Numbered from the stretch's first letter, positions 37,896-48,115 are shown. The stretch: DNA of 64,000 nucleotides from Porphyridium purpureum (GCA_008690995.1 VRMN01000002.1:682001-746000); one strand, 5' to 3'. The notes: generated from the sequence alone by a model not told the origin. Program-made: numbers and translations.

Positions 37896-40100
37896 CGCGC
37901 TCCCCCGACCTGCGCCGCAACGCCCGCAGGCGAGATCATCAATTCCACCACCACCACCTCCTTCCTGCTCCTTCTCACCGCGCCTACCTCCTCTTCCTGC
38001 TTAGATATCATGCACACGCCGCATATCTTCCCCACCCCATCCTCCAAACGCCCTTCCTCTTCCTCTTCCTTCCTTCCTCCTTCACTGTCCCTGCGCAACA
38101 CGCAAGTTCAAAAGATGTTCCATCAAAACACGCCCATTTCAGAAGAAAACACGCGCGCATTGTTAGAGTCAGGTCGAGCTGCGACAACACGCACCCGCTC
38201 ATGGAGCGACGGGGCATGTTCGTCAAGCGGGAGAAGAACCGTCACGGCGTTCGCCGGCGATGCGCGACGCGACGCGCCACGCCATAACTGCGCTAGATTT
38301 CATAAGGAGATGCAGAACGGCGTGCCTTCCGCCTAAGTTTGGCGTCACGTGTCGAACAACCATCACGTCGCTGCCAGCGAGTTGGGAGTGTCAGAAAGGC
38401 GTGCGAGTAGAGTTGGAGAGGGATCCACGTTGAAAGTAAGTCGTGCGTTGGACCACGGCGCTGACAACCCGAACGCAACGGCGCAATTTGGAGACAGGCG
38501 GGCGGGGCGCATGGTTCTCCAGCGAATGCGTTCTCTGCGGTGCTTACGCGTGTCGCGCGAGTTCATTCACTATTCTCACGCTACGGAGTTTGGGTCCGGG
38601 CGCATCTAGTCGCGAATGCTTCTGCACTCTTTGCGGGCGGCCGAATCGATCAGCACGGCGCAGGTATAGATCTCGTTCCGCTCAAACTTGCGCTAGAATC
38701 CGTCGCCGAGATCCACAACGTTGGCTTTTCTGCGATGGCTTCCAATCTTCATAGTGTGCGAGTTTCTCGGCGATCGAAGCAGGCCTTCTAGCATGAGGCC
38801 TGATCATCCTCCAAACCGTTCTGGAGCGTCCGCTTTCTGTCACGGGGGCTCACCGCAGCGCTTGACTTCGTCAGCCAGTGGGAGTCTCCGCGTTCAAAAT
38901 TCTCCATCTTGTCCCTGTCATATGCTGATCCTCTGGGATGGCCTTTCCTACCCTTTGACGTTTCGTCGCCTGTTCACGAAGAAGTTAGCCGCGTAGCAAG
39001 GCTAATCTTCTCACGGCTGCCGGGATAAGGCTCATCTTATACCCATGGCTTCAGTATGAGCGTTTTACCTTTGGCAGGCCCAAACGAAGCCCAATCAAGA
39101 GCGGCCTCCACACTTCCATGTGGACCGAACACTCCGCTGTGCTTGGTGGGATTCATGGCATCGGCGTGAAGTTTCTCTTCCTTCAGAAGAAACGCATATT
39201 CCAGAGAAAGCTCTATCCGAAAAGAAAAGTTGGTGACAAGAACTAGGAATCGAAGAGCGGACAAGCAACAGGTATTCGTAGGTCCTAGTTCTGGGACAAC
39301 AGACATGCCTGGCTTTCGCGTGACATCGAATGAATCTCCGGAACGTCCTCGGCACAATAATCACTGTGCTTTTATGTCAACACTGGTTGACATGATCAGT
39401 TTAGACAGAGCTTTGCGAAACTGCGGCCCCGTTTCACGATATCTTTGTTACCTGACATCCCATCCTGGCGCTTGCTGAGCAAAACTGCAAACCGCGTGGC
39501 CCCTCGAGACACTTGCCTGGAGATTCGAGCATGTGTACTACGCAGTGCGGGCCCTTGCGTCTGAGGTATAAGAGGATGCACTGAAGTGCGACGCACGAAC
39601 TCGGGTATCTAAGGACTTGCGTCGAATATGCGCATGTTGGGGAAACACAAGCGAGCTTCGAGAGCTTTTCTCTGAATGAAATCTTGCGAGTGGGTGAGCG
39701 GCATGGTCACATTTAAAAAGTAAAATACGGCTGGATGAGAGCGAGGCGTCTGTTCGTGTGGAACGCGCGCGACAAACGACCCCGCCCACGTTTCTGAGGC
39801 TTCAACAGGATTTCCGAAAAATGTCGCCGCATATCGAAGAGCCGCGACCACGCGACGCAGATCACGCGGTTTGGATTTATCTGCATCTACACTAAAACGA
39901 TCGCTACTGTCCATTTGGTGAGACCCGAACGAGGCACAGTAGCATACCAAAAAAGAGAAGGCCGGTTGAAGTCTTGTGGTGCATCGCAGCGCATGTCGTC
40001 ATGCGTCCAGCCGTTCTTATTTCATGGGGGTTCCCATTCAATGATCGCGTACCTGGCAATGCGTCTCGTGACTCAAGACCCGGGAAAAAAAAATTCGCAA
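37896..40100. other. 2.2-kb stretch without a supported gene
   Basis: It contains the promoter of the repeat protein, then mixed sequence. Two minus-strand frames (39609-39950 and 39037-39357) read partly protein-like, for example VVAALRYAATFFGNPVEASE and SFRIELSLEYAFLLKEEKLH, but the second lacks a proper start and neither matches a family I know. They could be exons of one spliced gene or remnants. A 10-bp inverted repeat lies at 39239-39292. Confidence 0.5.
39239..39292. repeat. 10-bp inverted repeat with 34-nt loop
   Basis: AGAACTAGGA at 39239-39248 is the exact reverse complement of TCCTAGTTCT at 39283-39292. It lies inside the gene-poor stretch. An RNA stem or chance are both possible. 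Confidence 0.6.
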
Positions 40101-41594
40101 CTACATATGAATCGGTTTGCCGAAAGAAGCTGCCATGGCGGCTTCGCGAACGCTCTCTGACACAGTCGGATGGGCGTGGCTCGTTCGTGCCAGATCCTCT
40201 GCGCTGGCACCGTACTCCATGGCAATGCAACCTTCATGAATCATCTCACCCGCACCCTTTGCGATAATGTGCATGCCGAGCACCTTATCTGTCTTGGCAT
40301 CTGTCAAGATCTTGACCATGCCCTGTGTCGTGTCGCCGCCTACGTCAATCGCCTTGGCGCGCGAGTTGGCCATCAATGGGAAAACGCCCTTCTTATACTC
40401 GATGCCGGCCTCCTTGAGCTGCTCTTCCGTTTTGCCTACATCCGCAACTTCAGGCTCCGTATAAATGACGCCGGGAATAGCATCGTAATTCACATGCGGC
40501 TTTGGCCCCCCAGCGATGTGCTCCACGCACACAATGCCCTCGTCCTCAGCTTTATGCGCCAGCATCGGACCGCGAATTACATCTCCAATCGCATAAATAT
40601 TTGGCACGCTTGTCTGGAAGGCTTCATTCACATCAATGCGGCCCTTGTTGTCCGTTTTGATACCAACATTCTCCAAGCCGAGCTTCTCGGTGTACGGAAT
40701 GCGCCCGATGGCTACAAGAACCACGTCAGCTTCCAAAGTCTCGTTGCTACCACCCTTGGAACTCTCGAGCGACAACTTGACTCCAGATTCTGTCATTTCG
40801 GCTCCCATAACCTTGGTGCCCAATTTGAACTTCATGCCCTGCTTCTTCAAAATTTTCAGAAACATGCTGCTGACTTCGTTATCCAAGCTCGGGCAAATCT
40901 TGTCCAGGAATTCCACGACCGTCACTTCAGAACCCAGGCGGCGCCACACCGACCCCATCTCGATGCCAATGACTCCGCCACCAATAACAACCATCTTCGG
41001 CGGGATTTCCTTGAGCGCCAGCGCACCCGTGGAAGACACAATACGCTCCTCATCAATGGTAACATTCGGGAGCTTGGCAACGTCCGATCCTGTTGCGATC
41101 ACGATGTTTTTGGTCTTGATCGACTGCGTTTCGCCGGATGTCAATTCCACTTTGACCTCGTTGGGTGAGGTGATGGATCCCATCCCCTTTACATAAGTGA
41201 TCTTGTTCTTTTTAAACAGTCCTTCAATTCCCTTCGTGAGCGCCTTGACGCTGCCGTCTTTTTGCTCCATCATCTTTGGGAGGTTGACGGACACATTGTC
41301 CGCCATCACGCCATGCTTGGCAAACGAGTGCGTCGCCTCCTCGTACATATGCGACGAATGCAGGAGCGCCTTGGACGGAATACACCCAACATTCAGACAC
41401 GTCCCACCTAGCGCGCCTCGCTTCTCCACGCACGCCACTTTCAGCCCGAGCTGCGCCGCCTTGATGGCAGCCACATACCCTCCTGGCCCTCCACCAATGA
41501 TCGTCAGGTCCACTTCCTCCAAGGCGGCCGCAGCTGACGCAAAGCCGCGCCTCCCAAGGAACGCCGCACGTACGCGCAGCACCATCCCAGCCAT
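40101..41594 (-). CDS. DLD: dihydrolipoamide dehydrogenase (E3), mitochondrial
   Basis: A 497-residue E3 flavoprotein that reoxidises lipoamide in the pyruvate, 2-oxoglutarate, branched-chain and glycine-cleavage complexes. After a leader of about 26 residues ([20 protein letters not shown]) comes the FAD motif [12 protein letters not shown], the redox disulfide [17 protein letters not shown], the NAD motif [15 protein letters not shown], the second FAD site [22 protein letters not shown], and the C-terminal catalytic His-Glu in HAHPTVSE. Length and motif order are complete. The mitochondrial form is favoured over the plastid form by close likeness to the animal, plant and alphaproteobacterial enzyme. 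It is head-to-head with adrenodoxin reductase, 221 bp apart. Confidence 0.96.
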   Translation of the reverse strand: MAGMVLRVRAAFLGRRGFASAAAALEEVDLTIIGGGPGGYVAAIKAAQLGLKVACVEKRGALGGTCLNVGCIPSKALLHSSHMYEEATHSFAKHGVMADNVSVNLPKMMEQKDGSVKALTKGIEGLFKKNKITYVKGMGSITSPNEVKVELTSGETQSIKTKNIVIATGSDVAKLPNVTIDEERIVSSTGALALKEIPPKMVVIGGGVIGIEMGSVWRRLGSEVTVVEFLDKICPSLDNEVSSMFLKILKKQGMKFKLGTKVMGAEMTESGVKLSLESSKGGSNETLEADVVLVAIGRIPYTEKLGLENVGIKTDNKGRIDVNEAFQTSVPNIYAIGDVIRGPMLAHKAEDEGIVCVEHIAGGPKPHVNYDAIPGVIYTEPEVADVGKTEEQLKEAGIEYKKGVFPLMANSRAKAIDVGGDTTQGMVKILTDAKTDKVLGMHIIAKGAGEMIHEGCIAMEYGASAEDLARTSHAHPTVSESVREAAMAASFGKPIHM

Positions 41595-41815
41595 CCTTGC
41601 TCACACTCCAGCACCACCAACACACCTAACCCACCCACCTTCCCTCTCTGTCCTTGCCAACCACGCACGCCTGAATCTTTTCACGTGCACCGTGCACGAA
41701 AGACAACGGGAATGAGGACGCGAGACGCACGGATGGGATGGCGTTGTGACGGCTGCGACAGAGAGACAGGGAGAGTGTCGTCGGTGGATCTGGAAACAGC
41801 GCGCCGCGCCTCGTG

Positions 41816-43495
41816 ATGCAGCGTTCAATGTTTGGACTGCCGCACGCGCGTGGATGCTTCGCGTTGGGTGGTCGGCGTACTGGTTCCGAGTTTGCCGGCG
41901 CGGCCACGGCGGCCGCTGCGGCGCTTTCACGCATGCCGGCGAGCTGGAAGAGCGCGTCGCTCAGATGGAGAGCAGCTGTTTGTGCGGGTGCGTTTCCGAA
42001 CTGGGTGTCGCGACCATTGAGTTCTGAGAAAGCTTCTGCTCGAGACGGGCACAAGTTCAAAGTTGCTGTGATTGGGTCCGGTCCAGCGGGCTGTTACGCG
42101 GTCGCGGCACTCACCAAGCAGATACCAAAGACGCAGCTGGAAGTTGACGTCCTGGATGAGCTTCCAACACCGTTCGGGCTGGTGCGGTACGGCATAGCGC
42201 CTGACCACCAGGAGGCAAAGGCCGTAGTTAACCAATTTGCGCAGTCCCTCTCACAGGAGAACGTACGCTTCCGCGGAAACGTGAAGGTGGGCGTGCACGT
42301 TTCAGTCGCAGAGCTAAGGTCCATGTACCACGCCGTGATTGCTGCGGCAGGTGCGCAGTCTGAACGCAAGATCGACGTACCCGGCGAAAGTTTGCACGGT
42401 GTGCTTTCTGCGCGCAAATTTGTGGCTTGGTACAATGGCCACCCACACTTTACAAAGTTGCACGTTCCACTCGATCATAGGACAACGGACGTTGTTGTTG
42501 TAGGCAACGGGAACGTGGCCATTGACGTAGCGCGCATTCTTCTGAAGACTCCTGAGGAGCTTGCGCGCTCTGATATCGCGCAGCACGCATGGGAGAAACT
42601 TTCCCAGTGCTCCGTCAAACGCGTTCACCTTGTTGGCCGCCGGGGTTTGGCACAGGCCTCATGGTCTGCGAAAGAGCTCAGAGAGATCGTCCAGAAACTG
42701 CCCAATGTACGCGTCAAAGTGAATCCGGACGAAATCAAGCTCAGTGACGTCGACTTGGAGGAGCTTGAGATGGAAGAGAACCGGGCAAAGAAGCGCTGCA
42801 CTGGAATCGTTCAGCAAGCGGCGGCCGAGCAGGAGAGTGCAGCAGCAGAAGAGAAGCGGCTTTTCGAAGGTGAGCAGCAGACGGTCAAGGAGCTACATTT
42901 ACGATTTTTGCGCACACCGGTGCTTTTCCTGCCGAAGGACGACGACGCCAATTCCGTGGGTTGGACTCAATTTGCCCGTAATCACTTGGCGGGTCCTCCT
43001 GGGAAGCAGCGTGCACACATAACGACAAATATGCCCGCGGGATGCGAAACCATTCCCTCGACGCTGGTGCTTGTTTCTGTCGGATACAAGGTGGGCACGT
43101 TTGATGGCCTGCCCGTTGATACCGCCAGTGGCGTCATTCATAATGTGAAGGGACGCGTGAAAAACCAAACCGGAGAGTTTCTACCAGGCTTGTACGTTAC
43201 GGGCTGGATGAAACGCGGTTCGTCAGGGATAGTAGGATCGAATCGCTGGGATGCAGAAGAGACAATACGGTGCGTGATTGAGGATCTTGCGAGTGCCCCG
43301 CTTGACTACAAGGCGGGAGGTGCCGCGCTCGATTCGCTTCTAGACATTCGTGGCGTCCGGCTCGTCGACTTTGACAGCTGGCGGCGCATTGATACGAGAG
43401 AGTCTGCTGCAGGCGCTGCGATGGGAAAACCGCGCCAAAAGCTCACCTCGCTGGAGGAGCTGCTCCACACTGCTTCGACAGATCAGCATGCATAG
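41816..43495 (+). CDS. FDXR: adrenodoxin-type NADPH:ferredoxin reductase, mitochondrial
   Basis: A 559-residue homologue of adrenodoxin reductase/Arh1, which passes electrons from NADPH to mitochondrial ferredoxin for Fe-S cluster assembly and heme A synthesis. A leader of about 75 residues (MQRSMFGLPHARGCF..., Arg/Ala-rich) precedes the FAD motif VAVIGSGPAGCYAVAAL. LPTPFGLVRYGIAPDHQEAK is the family signature; NADP binding is at VVVVGNGNVAIDVARIL; and GWMKRGSSGIVGSNRWDAEET is the conserved C-terminal FAD-contact region. A Glu/Ala-rich insert sits near residue 340 (AAAEQESAAAEEKRL). An ATG at 41816 directly follows an in-frame GTG and is taken as the start. Confidence 0.95.
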   Translation: MQRSMFGLPHARGCFALGGRRTGSEFAGAATAAAAALSRMPASWKSASLRWRAAVCAGAFPNWVSRPLSSEKASARDGHKFKVAVIGSGPAGCYAVAALTKQIPKTQLEVDVLDELPTPFGLVRYGIAPDHQEAKAVVNQFAQSLSQENVRFRGNVKVGVHVSVAELRSMYHAVIAAAGAQSERKIDVPGESLHGVLSARKFVAWYNGHPHFTKLHVPLDHRTTDVVVVGNGNVAIDVARILLKTPEELARSDIAQHAWEKLSQCSVKRVHLVGRRGLAQASWSAKELREIVQKLPNVRVKVNPDEIKLSDVDLEELEMEENRAKKRCTGIVQQAAAEQESAAAEEKRLFEGEQQTVKELHLRFLRTPVLFLPKDDDANSVGWTQFARNHLAGPPGKQRAHITTNMPAGCETIPSTLVLVSVGYKVGTFDGLPVDTASGVIHNVKGRVKNQTGEFLPGLYVTGWMKRGSSGIVGSNRWDAEETIRCVIEDLASAPLDYKAGGAALDSLLDIRGVRLVDFDSWRRIDTRESAAGAAMGKPRQKLTSLEELLHTASTDQHA

Positions 43496-44096
43496 CCGTC
43501 TTACCACCATTTGTACATGAATAGATGAATTGTATTTAGAATGTGAAATAGGACGAACTTTGCCATTATTTGTAGGACGCCCCATGCGTCCAAACGGTGT
43601 GCGTCTATCCTTTTTTTCGGGGCATTGATCTCGCGGCGAGTACTCGCCACTTTCGTAGTTGGCCCGTGACACGGAAGAAAGATCCCTTTCTGCAGTAGCA
43701 AGAACTCTTCCCGTTCACCGTTCCTTGCGTCAAGCCCGTCATCGTCCAGAAAAGAAGCAAGAGGCGTCAGCCTCTGTCACCATCATCAAGCACCCTGCGA
43801 GCGACTGCACGCTTTGCCTCGAGGCATGGCGGTGCGACCACAACTTTTGCACGCACTCGCAGCGTTCTTGTGCGAGGAGGCGTGTCGCCATTCCGCCCCT
43901 TGCTCAAGCCGAACCGAAACATCAACTTGTGCAAGGAGCTGCGGAATCAATTTTTGTGCGTCTTGGCATCGGCCGCCCAAAACGCCTGGCCCTCGGCCTT
44001 TGCCCACTTTAACCACAACTTTATGTCATCCATTCCACCCGACACCACGAGCGATCATCCCACCGAGGTCATGCGAACGAATTAGAAAAGAGAATT
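43496..44096. other. 600-bp convergent spacer with a weak coding-like stretch
   Basis: It lies between the stops of FDXR and the octatricopeptide-like gene. One plus frame ending at about 44084 reads protein-like in its last 60 codons (LCKELRNQFLCVLASAAQNA) but has no ATG with sensible upstream sequence. It may be a missed small gene with an intron, or chance. I do not call it. Confidence 0.35.
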
Positions 44097-46703
44097 TTAT
44101 TGAGCTCGACCAGCCCACTTGATCAGTTTCTTGTACAGTTTCGAGTCTCTAGCTTGGCCCGTGGCATGGCTTGAACGCACCTGCCACATGTTTACAATCC
44201 TGGCGGGCACGGTAACACCAAGGCCAACGGTTGCGCGCACCGCAGAAAAAAGGCTCGCGGCGGTCATCTGTTCCCAATGATGGCCAAGCAGAAGCTGAAG
44301 TTCGAGCTTCAGCTCCTCAGTCGGATCCAGACTCAATCTCTCGAGATCAGTCAGGAAGGCAGAGGCTTCGCTCGGGCTTAGAAGCGCGTAATTTCGACAT
44401 GAGAGCGAGATGGCGTCGTGAAATGCAGAATGGTGCACATCGCTGTCTTCCGGCATAAACCCTAGATGGGCACACGCACGCCAAAAGTGCAACCACTGTC
44501 GTGCTTCCGCGGCTTTCTCGATGCTCTTGTGCTCAGAACAGCCAGCGTCCGACCGAAACATGGATCGGAGAATTCGCTGCGAGAGAGCCGGAGTGGGGAA
44601 GAAGTCCCGAGAGGCAAGCGCTTCGAACAGCCGCATTGCACTGGCGACGCTCAACGTCGAATCATCTGCGCACTGTACAAATGCCCGTGTCCATTCTTTT
44701 TCGAGCGTATCGGAAAAAGTCACATTTTGGTCGACCAGGAAATGAAGGACCGCGAGCAGCTGCGATGCATCAAACAGGTCGATCAGACGGCAAAACGCGC
44801 CAACAAACTTGAAAAGACACAACTCTGGTACAGGCTTTGATTCCAGCAGTATTACGCTCCGACACAACTGGGGGGCTTCAAATTGATTCTCGGAGTTGGG
44901 CAGGAGAAAGACATCAAATGCATTGAACCACGAGTATAGAAAGTGGGACGATGGCTGGATGTCCAGCTGAATCAAGCTTTCAAGCACGAGGCTGATCTCC
45001 GAAACCGTCATATCCGCGTAGCATTTCTGAAAGCACGCATCCCACAACGCGAGCAAGTAGGGATCTGGCCGCTGCCCGAGCTCTGCAAAGCTTGAGATCA
45101 CGGACGACAAAGTCGAGCCCGTAACACTGGTCAGGACAACGTCACTGAAGCGAGCTATCCAGAGCTCCCAAAATTCAGACGGCGGTTCCAGCTGAAGGGA
45201 CGCGAGTGAGCTCAGGCAGGTGTCGAGTTCTTCTGCAGTGAAAACGCGGGAAACGCCGGCAAACGCGCTGTACCACATCTCCATAAACGAATTCGGTGCC
45301 TCCGCGCTGAGCAAGGCATGCGCTTCAACAATACGAGACAAGGACTGAGATGTGAAACTCGGCGCCATAAAAGTAGATGCGGCGTATATCTTGCGAAGGC
45401 AAGCCTCACTAGGTAGCTGCCCTAGCAGACCAAAGGACCATAAAAAGGAAGCAATCTGGTGCTGTGAGAAAGTCGCCCATTGTACCATGAAGCATTCGTC
45501 CCACGCTTCATAAAAAGGCATACCTGCATCGATGCCCAGCATCGCAAACGACCACAATCCATTTGTAAGCGCTTGACTGTTAAAATCTCGCTTCAAGACC
45601 AAGAAGCGATGCTTCCAGTGCTCCAAGAAACTTTCGGGAGGTGCATGATCCATTTTGACGTGTGCCCATAACGCCATGGTCATTTCTTTGGGGGAGAAGC
45701 TGTCCAAATCACCCGCCGCAGCGTACCAGCGGTCGAGGAACAGGTCGCTCGGTTTCTTCGAGAGCAAGCCAAAGTAATACATTACACTTGCAAGCTGCTC
45801 TCTCGCTAGTTCACAGACATGGTTTGTCATAAGCGAGTCCCAACTCGCGAGAAACCCAGTGTCCTTGTCAAATGTCTTCATGATGTCAAAGTTGACGGCG
45901 TCCTTTCGCACAAACCGCGCGACGCACTCCAACACTGCTATCATTTCATCTGTACTAAAGCGCTCTTGCCTTCGAGCTCCGTAATGAAGTGACGTGAGCC
46001 ACTGGAACAGATCTAGCGTTTCGTCTGCCTTGGGAATGTGATTCAATGTCCGATGCTGCATAAACTGAAGTGACGCTGAGTTTCCCCGCACGAAAACAGA
46101 CCCAAAGCTTCTTGGCTTCCTTCTTTTCCTATTCACATTTCGACTCTTTTTCTGATGGTTCTTTTCTGTCATGTGACTACTGGAAAGCGCTGCGTGCGTC
46201 GATGTTGAATGATTATGCGACGCCGTATAGGTGGCGGCAGTTGTGTCACCAGCCCTGTGTTTTGAAGTAGGTGTTCCGGTACGCTCACTGACGCCATGTT
46301 TGCCTTGGTTTATCGTTTTCCTGCTTCTGGGTCTTATCAATGCCGGTACTGGCATGGACGAAGGCCCATTTCTGCCTCTATCCTGGCCGTCGTCCGCCAG
46401 AATAAGTGTCTCGAATGCGTCGCTGTGATTCACGCCGTCCTCATGAGCCTTCATCAGCACAACAAGGACATCAGTGTCCAGCCTCCTGGCTGCTTCTCGC
46501 CCAATTCTCGCGCGCCCATTGGGCTGGAGCCGATCGTGACGCGAACATCCGCACGACGTCGTCCTTGCCCATGCCACCTTCGACACGCGCTTCCAGTCCG
46601 CGCGCATTTGAACCAAATCGCTCCGCCTACTGCGCGCCCTGTCCGGAAGAAACAACGCGCTCGCGCCTGCGGCAAACGCGGCGGCGCTTCCGCATGCTTT
46701 CAT
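44097..46703 (-). CDS. octatricopeptide/FASTK-like helical-repeat RNA-binding protein, probably organellar
   Basis: An 868-residue protein. Residues about 250-680 hold roughly ten degenerate helical repeats of about 38 residues with a recurring core such as FNSQALTNGLWSFAMLGIDAG, FSQHQIASFLWSFGLLGQLPS, FTAEELDTCLSSLASLQLEP and VTGSTLSSVISSFAELGQRPD. This pattern (helix, LxxxLWxFAxLGxxP, helix) is that of algal octatricopeptide and FASTK-like proteins, which bind organellar transcripts and control their stability or translation. The N-terminal 230 residues are Arg/Ser/His-rich, and the start MKACGSAAAFAAGASALFLPD looks like a targeting peptide. No RAP domain is visible at the C terminus. The frame extends 57 bp upstream behind a GTG. 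Confidence 0.7.
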   Translation of the reverse strand: MKACGSAAAFAAGASALFLPDRARSRRSDLVQMRADWKRVSKVAWARTTSCGCSRHDRLQPNGRARIGREAARRLDTDVLVVLMKAHEDGVNHSDAFETLILADDGQDRGRNGPSSMPVPALIRPRSRKTINQGKHGVSERTGTPTSKHRAGDTTAATYTASHNHSTSTHAALSSSHMTEKNHQKKSRNVNRKRRKPRSFGSVFVRGNSASLQFMQHRTLNHIPKADETLDLFQWLTSLHYGARRQERFSTDEMIAVLECVARFVRKDAVNFDIMKTFDKDTGFLASWDSLMTNHVCELAREQLASVMYYFGLLSKKPSDLFLDRWYAAAGDLDSFSPKEMTMALWAHVKMDHAPPESFLEHWKHRFLVLKRDFNSQALTNGLWSFAMLGIDAGMPFYEAWDECFMVQWATFSQHQIASFLWSFGLLGQLPSEACLRKIYAASTFMAPSFTSQSLSRIVEAHALLSAEAPNSFMEMWYSAFAGVSRVFTAEELDTCLSSLASLQLEPPSEFWELWIARFSDVVLTSVTGSTLSSVISSFAELGQRPDPYLLALWDACFQKCYADMTVSEISLVLESLIQLDIQPSSHFLYSWFNAFDVFLLPNSENQFEAPQLCRSVILLESKPVPELCLFKFVGAFCRLIDLFDASQLLAVLHFLVDQNVTFSDTLEKEWTRAFVQCADDSTLSVASAMRLFEALASRDFFPTPALSQRILRSMFRSDAGCSEHKSIEKAAEARQWLHFWRACAHLGFMPEDSDVHHSAFHDAISLSCRNYALLSPSEASAFLTDLERLSLDPTEELKLELQLLLGHHWEQMTAASLFSAVRATVGLGVTVPARIVNMWQVRSSHATGQARDSKLYKKLIKWAGRAQ

Positions 46704-46800
46704 GCCAAGCAACGCCTCTTTTCGTCGCCCGCCCTTGCCTTTCGCCACCACTCGCCGCACGCCCTTTCACACGCGGAAGCCGATAAACTGTTAAGCCGAT

Positions 46801-46880
46801 ACGCCAGTACGCCGGTACGCCGGTACGCCGGTACGCCGGTACGCCGGTACGCCGGTACGCCTGTACGCCTGTACGCAGAT
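46801..46880. repeat. 8-bp minisatellite (ACGCCGGT), ten units
   Basis: Ten head-to-tail 8-bp units lie in the spacer between the divergent octatricopeptide-like and chorismate mutase genes. Units 2-7 are perfect ACGCCGGT, unit 1 is ACGCCAGT, units 8-9 are ACGCCTGT and unit 10 is ACGCAGAT. Each junction makes a GTAC site. The unit is too short for CRISPR. Variation at the edges and identity in the middle fit slippage. Confidence 0.95.
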
Positions 46881-46910
46881 AAACCGGACCGCGAAACGAT
46901 GTCGATTGAG

Positions 46911-46929
46911 GTACAGTCATAGACTGTAC
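46911..46929. promoter_or_regulatory. perfect GTACAGTC-ATA-GACTGTAC dyad
   Basis: Two 8-bp arms with a 3-bp centre form a dyad 31 bp after the minisatellite and 47 bp before the first ATG of chorismate mutase. It is the only place in the window where the recurrent heptamer occurs as a symmetric pair, so it resembles a site for a dimeric DNA-binding protein. Confidence 0.5.
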
Positions 46930-47065
46930 AGCCTGGCGACGCTGCAGGAGAGCAAACCGCGAAACGTAGCGCGAGATGGGAGACAGTGGTGTGGGGAGGA
47001 GATGGGATGTTGGGTCGAGACGTGTGGATGGTGGCGCTTCTCGTGAAATTGTGTCTGTGATTCTC

Positions 47066-48115
47066 ATGAACGCGTCGATATCCATGTCAGTGGAAAGCAC
47101 GCCTGGGTTTGTGGGTCTGGTGGGAAGGGGGATCCCGTCCTGCGCGGGTTTGTCGCGGCAGCGCGCTGTTGTATGTGCGATGTCGTCCTTCACGCCGCCG
47201 CGCTCGCCGACGGACTCGCATCCGCATCGCGTCGATTTGTCGCCGATCGCGCGCACGCGCTCGCTCAAGAGCGTCTCGCCCCGTACAAGTTGGAGAGGCT
47301 GCTCGCGGAATGAAGGCTTGGTGCGCAAGAACACGCGCGAGCTGTATGGGATTCCCGAACCGCAACAGGGCCAGCGGTTGACCCTGGATGATATTCGCGA
47401 GACACTCATTCGCCAGGAGGAGACGATCATTTTTGCGGTCATTGAGAGGGCTCAGTTCAAGAAAAACGCTGTCATCTACGAACCGAACGGGCTCAAGGTG
47501 CCCAACTTTGATGGGTGCTTTTCGGATTTCTTGCTGTTTGAGCTGGAAAAGGTGTACGCCAGCGTCCGAAGATACACAAGTCCAGACGAAACTCCCTTTT
47601 ACCCGAGAGATCTGCTTCCTGAACCGGTGCTTGTCAGTCTAGAATATCCCCGTACGCTGGTCGAGAACGCAATCAACATCAATGAAAAGGTGCGCCAAGT
47701 CTATCTTGAAAACATCCTGCCGCAGATTTGTGAGCAAGGCGACGATCAGAACTACGGCTCCAGTGCCGTGTGCGACGTGGCTTGTCTTCAGGCTTTGTCG
47801 AAGCGTATCCACTACGGCAAGTTTGTGGCAGAGGCGAAATTTCAGCAAGATCCCGCGGGTTACTCAAAGCTGATTGCCCAGGGAGACAAGGAGGCGATCT
47901 GGCAAAAGCTGACGAATGTGAGTGTCGAAGAAAAACTCTTGAAGCGCGTGGAGCGTAAGGCCGCCATGATTGGCCAGGACATCGGTGATGAAGCTGAAGC
48001 GAATCAAGTCGTGTCGTACAAAGTGGAGCCTTCCAAAGTCGTCAAGATTTACGAGGAGTACATCATTCCGCTAACAAAGGAGGTGCAGGTGCTCTACCTT
48101 TTGCAGCGCATATAG
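47066..48115 (+). CDS. chorismate mutase (eukaryotic AroQ type), probably plastid-targeted
   Basis: This enzyme converts chorismate to prephenate, the first step to Phe and Tyr. The 260-residue all-helical core starts at LTLDDIRETLIRQEETIIFAVIERAQFKKN and ends YEEYIIPLTKEVQVLYLLQR, the standard start and end of the plant/yeast enzyme. HYGKFVAEAKFQ gives the conserved catalytic-site Lys/Glu helix, and the regulatory-loop region is present. ATG 47066 gives a leader MNASISMSVESTPGFVGLVGRG that suits plastid import. The frame also holds an upstream ATG at 46976, which adds 30 Arg/Gly-rich residues and would mask that leader, so I prefer 47066. Confidence 0.92.
   Translation: MNASISMSVESTPGFVGLVGRGIPSCAGLSRQRAVVCAMSSFTPPRSPTDSHPHRVDLSPIARTRSLKSVSPRTSWRGCSRNEGLVRKNTRELYGIPEPQQGQRLTLDDIRETLIRQEETIIFAVIERAQFKKNAVIYEPNGLKVPNFDGCFSDFLLFELEKVYASVRRYTSPDETPFYPRDLLPEPVLVSLEYPRTLVENAININEKVRQVYLENILPQICEQGDDQNYGSSAVCDVACLQALSKRIHYGKFVAEAKFQQDPAGYSKLIAQGDKEAIWQKLTNVSVEEKLLKRVERKAAMIGQDIGDEAEANQVVSYKVEPSKVVKIYEEYIIPLTKEVQVLYLLQRI

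Noticed and set aside
46801-46880. Direct repeats resembling an array
   Set aside because: The units are 8 bp with no spacers, so this is a minisatellite, not a CRISPR array, and the genome is eukaryotic.
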